From positions 310,001 through 374,000 of the forward strand of contig NZ_RCWT01000009.1 of assembly GCF_003688595.1 (NCBI RefSeq): a DNA stretch of 64,000 nucleotides, given 5' to 3'. Below, one piece after another: positions 61,474-64,000 of this stretch; within the stretch, counting starts at the first letter, position 1, and every line of letters begins with the position of its first letter. Below the pieces are notes generated by a model, which saw nothing but the letters and a program-made list of their open reading frames with translations, ran no database searches and was not told the DNA's origin. A program made the position numbers and the translations under genes. Source of the DNA: Sphingomonas sp. PP-F2F-G114-C0414. GTDB taxonomy: Bacteria; Pseudomonadota; Alphaproteobacteria; Sphingomonadales; Sphingomonadaceae.

Positions 61474-61858
61474 GTCGTATCTGCCCAAATCATTTCCCGT
61501 GGCTCTGATCGCCGCCGCGACGATCGTCGCGGCCGCCGTCCCGGCAAATGCGGCGATGACCGTCCAGACCTTTCTCGCTCGCGCCAACGCGCTTCGCGAT
61601 CAGGGGCCGATGGCGTTGGTGTCGCCCGATCTGCCTGTGCTAAAGGCGGAAGCCAAGGCGGCGACCACGCAGTTGAAGGCGGATCGCGCCGCGCGCGCCG
61701 CCGCGGGCAAGCCGCCGATCGCCTGCGTGCCGGAGGGCGAGTCGGTCGGCATCATGGATATGCTCGACGGCCTGTCGCAACTCCCCGCCGCCGATCAGAA
61801 GCGTCCGCTCAAGGACGGGTACGCGCGAGTGCTGGCGAAGCGTTTCCCCTGCAACTGA
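61472..61858 (+). CDS. Small exported protein, unknown function
   Basis: 128 residues. A signal peptide (MSYLPKSFPVALIAAATIVA then AAVPANAA) precedes a mostly helical domain (MTVQTFLARANALRDQGPMA, LKAEAKAATTQLKADRAARA, ending in RVLAKRFPCN). One cysteine at each end of the mature region (IACVPEG, FPCN) may form a disulfide. No family recognised. The start lies inside a hairpin, and alternative starts 61418 and 61436 would add a polar N-terminal tail. It is 77 bases after ftsH. Confidence 0.65.
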   Translation: MSYLPKSFPVALIAAATIVAAAVPANAAMTVQTFLARANALRDQGPMALVSPDLPVLKAEAKAATTQLKADRAARAAAGKPPIACVPEGESVGIMDMLDGLSQLPAADQKRPLKDGYARVLAKRFPCN

Positions 61859-61919
61859 GGCGCCGGGCGCGCTGCCGTGTTGATAACCGACGAATCCGGT
61901 CATACCGTCGGTCGATGTT

Positions 61920-62579
61920 TTGCTCGCCTCGGCTTTCCAGCATCAGCTTTTGCTTGCCCAAGGTTTGACCCGCGTCGGCATTCTCGGCGGGTCGTTTAAC
62001 CCCGCCCACCGCGGCCACCGCGGCATCACGCTCGCGGCGATCGATGCGCTTGCGCTCGACGAGGCGTGGTGGCTGGTATCCCCCGGCAACCCGCTCAAGG
62101 ATGCGGCCAACGACATGGCGCCGCTCCCCGCGCGCCTCGCCTCGGCGCGACGCATGGCGCGCCGCGCGCCGATCCGCGCGACCGATATCGAGGCGCGGCT
62201 CCACACCCGCTACACACTCGACACGATCCGAAACCTCAAGCGCCGCTACCCCAAGGTCCGGTTCATCTGGCTGATGGGCGCGGACAATCTCGCGGACTTC
62301 CACCGGTGGAAGAACTGGCGCCAGATCGCCCGCGAGGTTCCGATTGCGGTAATCGCGCGTCCGGGATATGACGGGCGCGCCCTCGCGGCCCCCGCGATGG
62401 GTTGGCTGCGGCGCTTCCAACGGCGCACAGACCATGCGAAGAGCTGGACGACGTGGAGATTGCCGGCCCTGGTGCTGTTGCGCTTCCGACCCGACCCGAC
62501 CTCCGCAACCGGCCTGCGTGCCAAAAATCCCGACTGGGTTCAGCACGTTGCTGGTCCGGTAGTCTTACCCAGGAGCTGA
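61920..62579 (+). CDS. nadD: Nicotinate-nucleotide adenylyltransferase
   Basis: Up to 219 residues. It makes nicotinate adenine dinucleotide in NAD synthesis. The adenylyltransferase motif is RVGILGGSFNPAHRGHRGIT (GSFNPxHxGH). AWWLVSPGNPLKD and FIWLMGADNLADFHRWKNWR are the substrate and family blocks. The start is uncertain: TTG at 61920, another in-frame TTG at 61965, and no ATG. Its stop is followed one base later by the start of rsfS. Confidence 0.92.
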   Translation: MLASAFQHQLLLAQGLTRVGILGGSFNPAHRGHRGITLAAIDALALDEAWWLVSPGNPLKDAANDMAPLPARLASARRMARRAPIRATDIEARLHTRYTLDTIRNLKRRYPKVRFIWLMGADNLADFHRWKNWRQIAREVPIAVIARPGYDGRALAAPAMGWLRRFQRRTDHAKSWTTWRLPALVLLRFRPDPTSATGLRAKNPDWVQHVAGPVVLPRS

Positions 62580-62580
62580 C

Positions 62581-62988
62581 TTGGCCACTTCCCCTACTGC
62601 CCCTCGCGCGACCGACCCCGAAGAGGTTGAGGCGCTGCATCGCCTGATCCTCGCGTCGCTCGACGACGACCAGGCGGTCGAGACCATCTCGATCCCGCTC
62701 GCGGGCAAGACCAGCATCGCCGACTACATGGTGATCGCCAGCGGTCGTTCGACCCGCCAGGTCGCCTCGATGGCGCAGAAGCTGGCCGAGCGGATCAAGG
62801 CCGAGTTCAAGCGCCCGGTGAAGATCGAGGGGCTCCCCACGGCTGACTGGGTGCTGATCGATGCGACCGACGTCATCGTCCACCTGTTCCGCCCCGAAGT
62901 CCGCAGCTTCTACAATCTGGAGCGGATGTGGGCATTCGGCGACGCGCCGGCGCCGCCGCCCGTGCCGACCTTCACCGACGAAGACTAG
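62581..62988 (+). CDS. rsfS: Ribosome silencing factor RsfS
   Basis: 135 residues. It blocks joining of 30S and 50S under nutrient limitation by binding L14. Family blocks are ADYMVIASGRSTRQVASMAQ, VKIEGLPTADWVLIDATDVI and VHLFRPEVRSFYNLERMW. The start is TTG at 62581 with AGGAG 6 bases upstream, one base after the nadD stop. rlmH follows, the usual order. Confidence 0.94.
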   Translation: MATSPTAPRATDPEEVEALHRLILASLDDDQAVETISIPLAGKTSIADYMVIASGRSTRQVASMAQKLAERIKAEFKRPVKIEGLPTADWVLIDATDVIVHLFRPEVRSFYNLERMWAFGDAPAPPPVPTFTDED

Positions 62989-63002
62989 ATCCCGAGGCGG
63001 CG

Positions 63003-63425
63003 GTGCTGCTCCACATCGTCGCCCGCGGTCGGATCGGGCGCTCGCCCGAGGCCGACCTCGTCGACCGCTATCTGAAGCGGATCGTCTGGCCGACCAAGGT
63101 CAGCGAGCTCCCCGACACCGGCGGCAAGATCCCGCTGGTCGGCGAGCAGACCAAACGCATCCTGCTCGACGAGAAGGGCGAGACGTTGTCCTCGACGCAG
63201 TTCGCGCAAAAGCTCGAGCGCTGGCGTGACGGCGGCGTGCGCGAGGCACGGTTCATGATCGGCGCCGCCGATGGCTTCGACGACGCGGCGCGCGACGAGG
63301 CGGACCTGCTCTTCTCGTTCGGCCGCGCGACCTGGCCGCATCTGCTCGCCCGCGCGATGCTCGCCGAACAACTGTTCCGCGCCACCAGCATCCTTGCCAA
63401 CCACCCCTATCACCGCGAAGGGTGA
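63003..63425 (+). CDS. rlmH: 23S rRNA (pseudouridine-1915-N3)-methyltransferase
   Basis: 140 residues, a SPOUT methyltransferase. From GTG at 63003 the start is VLLHIVARGRIGRSPEADLV. The C-terminal knot has ARFMIGAADGFDDAARDEAD, FSFGRATWPHLLARAMLAEQ, and the family ending LANHPYHREG. GAGG lies 8 bases upstream of GTG. A longer frame starting at 62928 overlaps rsfS and is not needed. Confidence 0.94.
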   Translation: MLLHIVARGRIGRSPEADLVDRYLKRIVWPTKVSELPDTGGKIPLVGEQTKRILLDEKGETLSSTQFAQKLERWRDGGVREARFMIGAADGFDDAARDEADLLFSFGRATWPHLLARAMLAEQLFRATSILANHPYHREG

Positions 63426-63428
63426 CGC

Positions 63429-64000
63429 ATGAGGGTAGGGGGCGTTCTCGCGATCGCGGCGCTGTTCGCGGCGGCGGGCGTAACCGCACAGACTGACGCG
63501 CCTGAACTGGCGACCGAGCAGCAACGTCTGGTCGCGGCGAAACGCGACGCCGCGCTCGCCGCCGCCCGCGCCGCCAAGCTCGCCGCTGCTGCCACGCAGG
63601 AGCGCAACGCCGCCGACAAGGCGCGCCGCGAAGAACAGGCGCTCGCTGCGCGCGTGACCGCCGCCGAAGCGAACCTAGCCACCGCAAGTGCGCGCGTAAC
63701 GCTGGTAGAGCGCCTGCTATCCGATCAACGCGCCAAGCTCGGCCGCGCGCAAGGCCCGGTCGCCCGGCTCCTCGCAGCGCTGCAATCGCTGGCTCGCCGC
63801 CCGACGATCGTCGCGGTCGCGCAGCCGGGATCGGTCGACGACCTGGTCCACGTCCGCGCAGTGCTCGGCAGCGCGCTTCCCGTAGTCCGCCACCGCACCG
63901 AAGTCGTCCGCACCGAACTCGTCGAAACACGTCGCCTGCAAGCCAGCGCCACGCTCGCCGCCAAGGCCTTGGCAGACGGTCGCGCGCGCCTCGAGAGCGA
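63429..64000 (+). CDS. envC: Murein hydrolase activator EnvC-like, N-terminal part
   Basis: 190 codons are visible and the gene continues past the right edge. The start is ATG at 63429, 3 bases after the rlmH stop. A signal peptide (MRVGGVLAIAALFAAAGVTA) precedes a long Ala/Arg-rich coiled coil (EQQRLVAAKRDAALAAARAA, ERNAADKARREEQALAARVT). This is the architecture of EnvC/NlpD-type activators. The LytM/M23 domain would lie outside the window, so assignment rests on order and coiled-coil pattern. Confidence 0.7.
   Translation, partial: MRVGGVLAIAALFAAAGVTAQTDAPELATEQQRLVAAKRDAALAAARAAKLAAAATQERNAADKARREEQALAARVTAAEANLATASARVTLVERLLSDQRAKLGRAQGPVARLLAALQSLARRPTIVAVAQPGSVDDLVHVRAVLGSALPVVRHRTEVVRTELVETRRLQASATLAAKALADGRARLES

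Noticed and set aside
59325..61547. A 740-codon minus-strand open frame
   Set aside because: It is antisense to ftsH, has no recognisable protein features, and overlaps the next gene's hairpin.

Overview
The window is high-GC chromosomal DNA from an alphaproteobacterium of the order Sphingomonadales, most probably a Sphingomonas. The evidence is the set of protein families, the housekeeping gene pairs (lepB-rnc-era, lnt-metK, nadD-rsfS-rlmH, ruvC/ruvA/ruvB), three promoter-like sites of the alphaproteobacterial EcfG type, and the abundance of short GC-rich intergenic palindromes. It holds about 67 protein genes. I found no rRNA, tRNA, CRISPR array, phage or insertion-sequence transposase. The genus is inference from gene content; no 16S gene is present to confirm it.

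Layout. 1-2 kb: end of a 2-oxoacid dehydrogenase E2 gene and a thiolase. 2-6.5 kb: exported glucoamylase-like protein and a large TonB-dependent receptor. 6.9-10.4 kb: glutathione reductase, a DUF4174 protein, glucose-6-phosphate isomerase. 10.5-14 kb: lepB-rnc-era, then a sirtuin. 14-20.5 kb: small exported proteins and lipoproteins, class I fumarase with a coupled zinc-protease-like gene, and two candidate small-RNA loci. 20.5-31 kb: PQQ-type sugar dehydrogenase, uvrB, ferredoxin reductase, a metallo-beta-lactamase-fold enzyme, an amidase and membrane proteins. 31-38 kb: trmB and metK/lnt, separated by a four-gene block on the other strand. 38-45 kb: VOC and PHA-granule proteins, a cstA-ybdD-heme oxygenase operon, pyruvate kinase. 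45-53.5 kb: gapR and DUF genes, a HerA-like ATPase, then yebC and a ruvC/ruvA/ruvB cluster interrupted by an AraC regulator and a ParD/ParE-type toxin-antitoxin pair. 53.7-64 kb: ptsP, rodZ-like, cpoB, tilS, ftsH, nadD, rsfS, rlmH and the start of envC.

The most unusual feature is at 19.1-19.4 kb. The minus strand carries 15 bases exactly complementary to the 3' end of 16S rRNA, ideally spaced before an 18-codon reading frame. A rho-independent terminator follows about 115 bases after the stop, and no other gene lies downstream. Other notable points: a toxin-antitoxin pair translationally fused into the ruvA-ruvB operon; at least five families of fixed-length inverted-repeat elements (about 104, 55, 83 and 105-120 bp, plus a 155-190 bp type) in intergenic DNA, resembling REPIN/MITE elements; a 14-bp hairpin that buries the ribosome-binding site and start codon of the gene after ftsH; and three EcfG-like promoters at nearly the same distance from their start codons.
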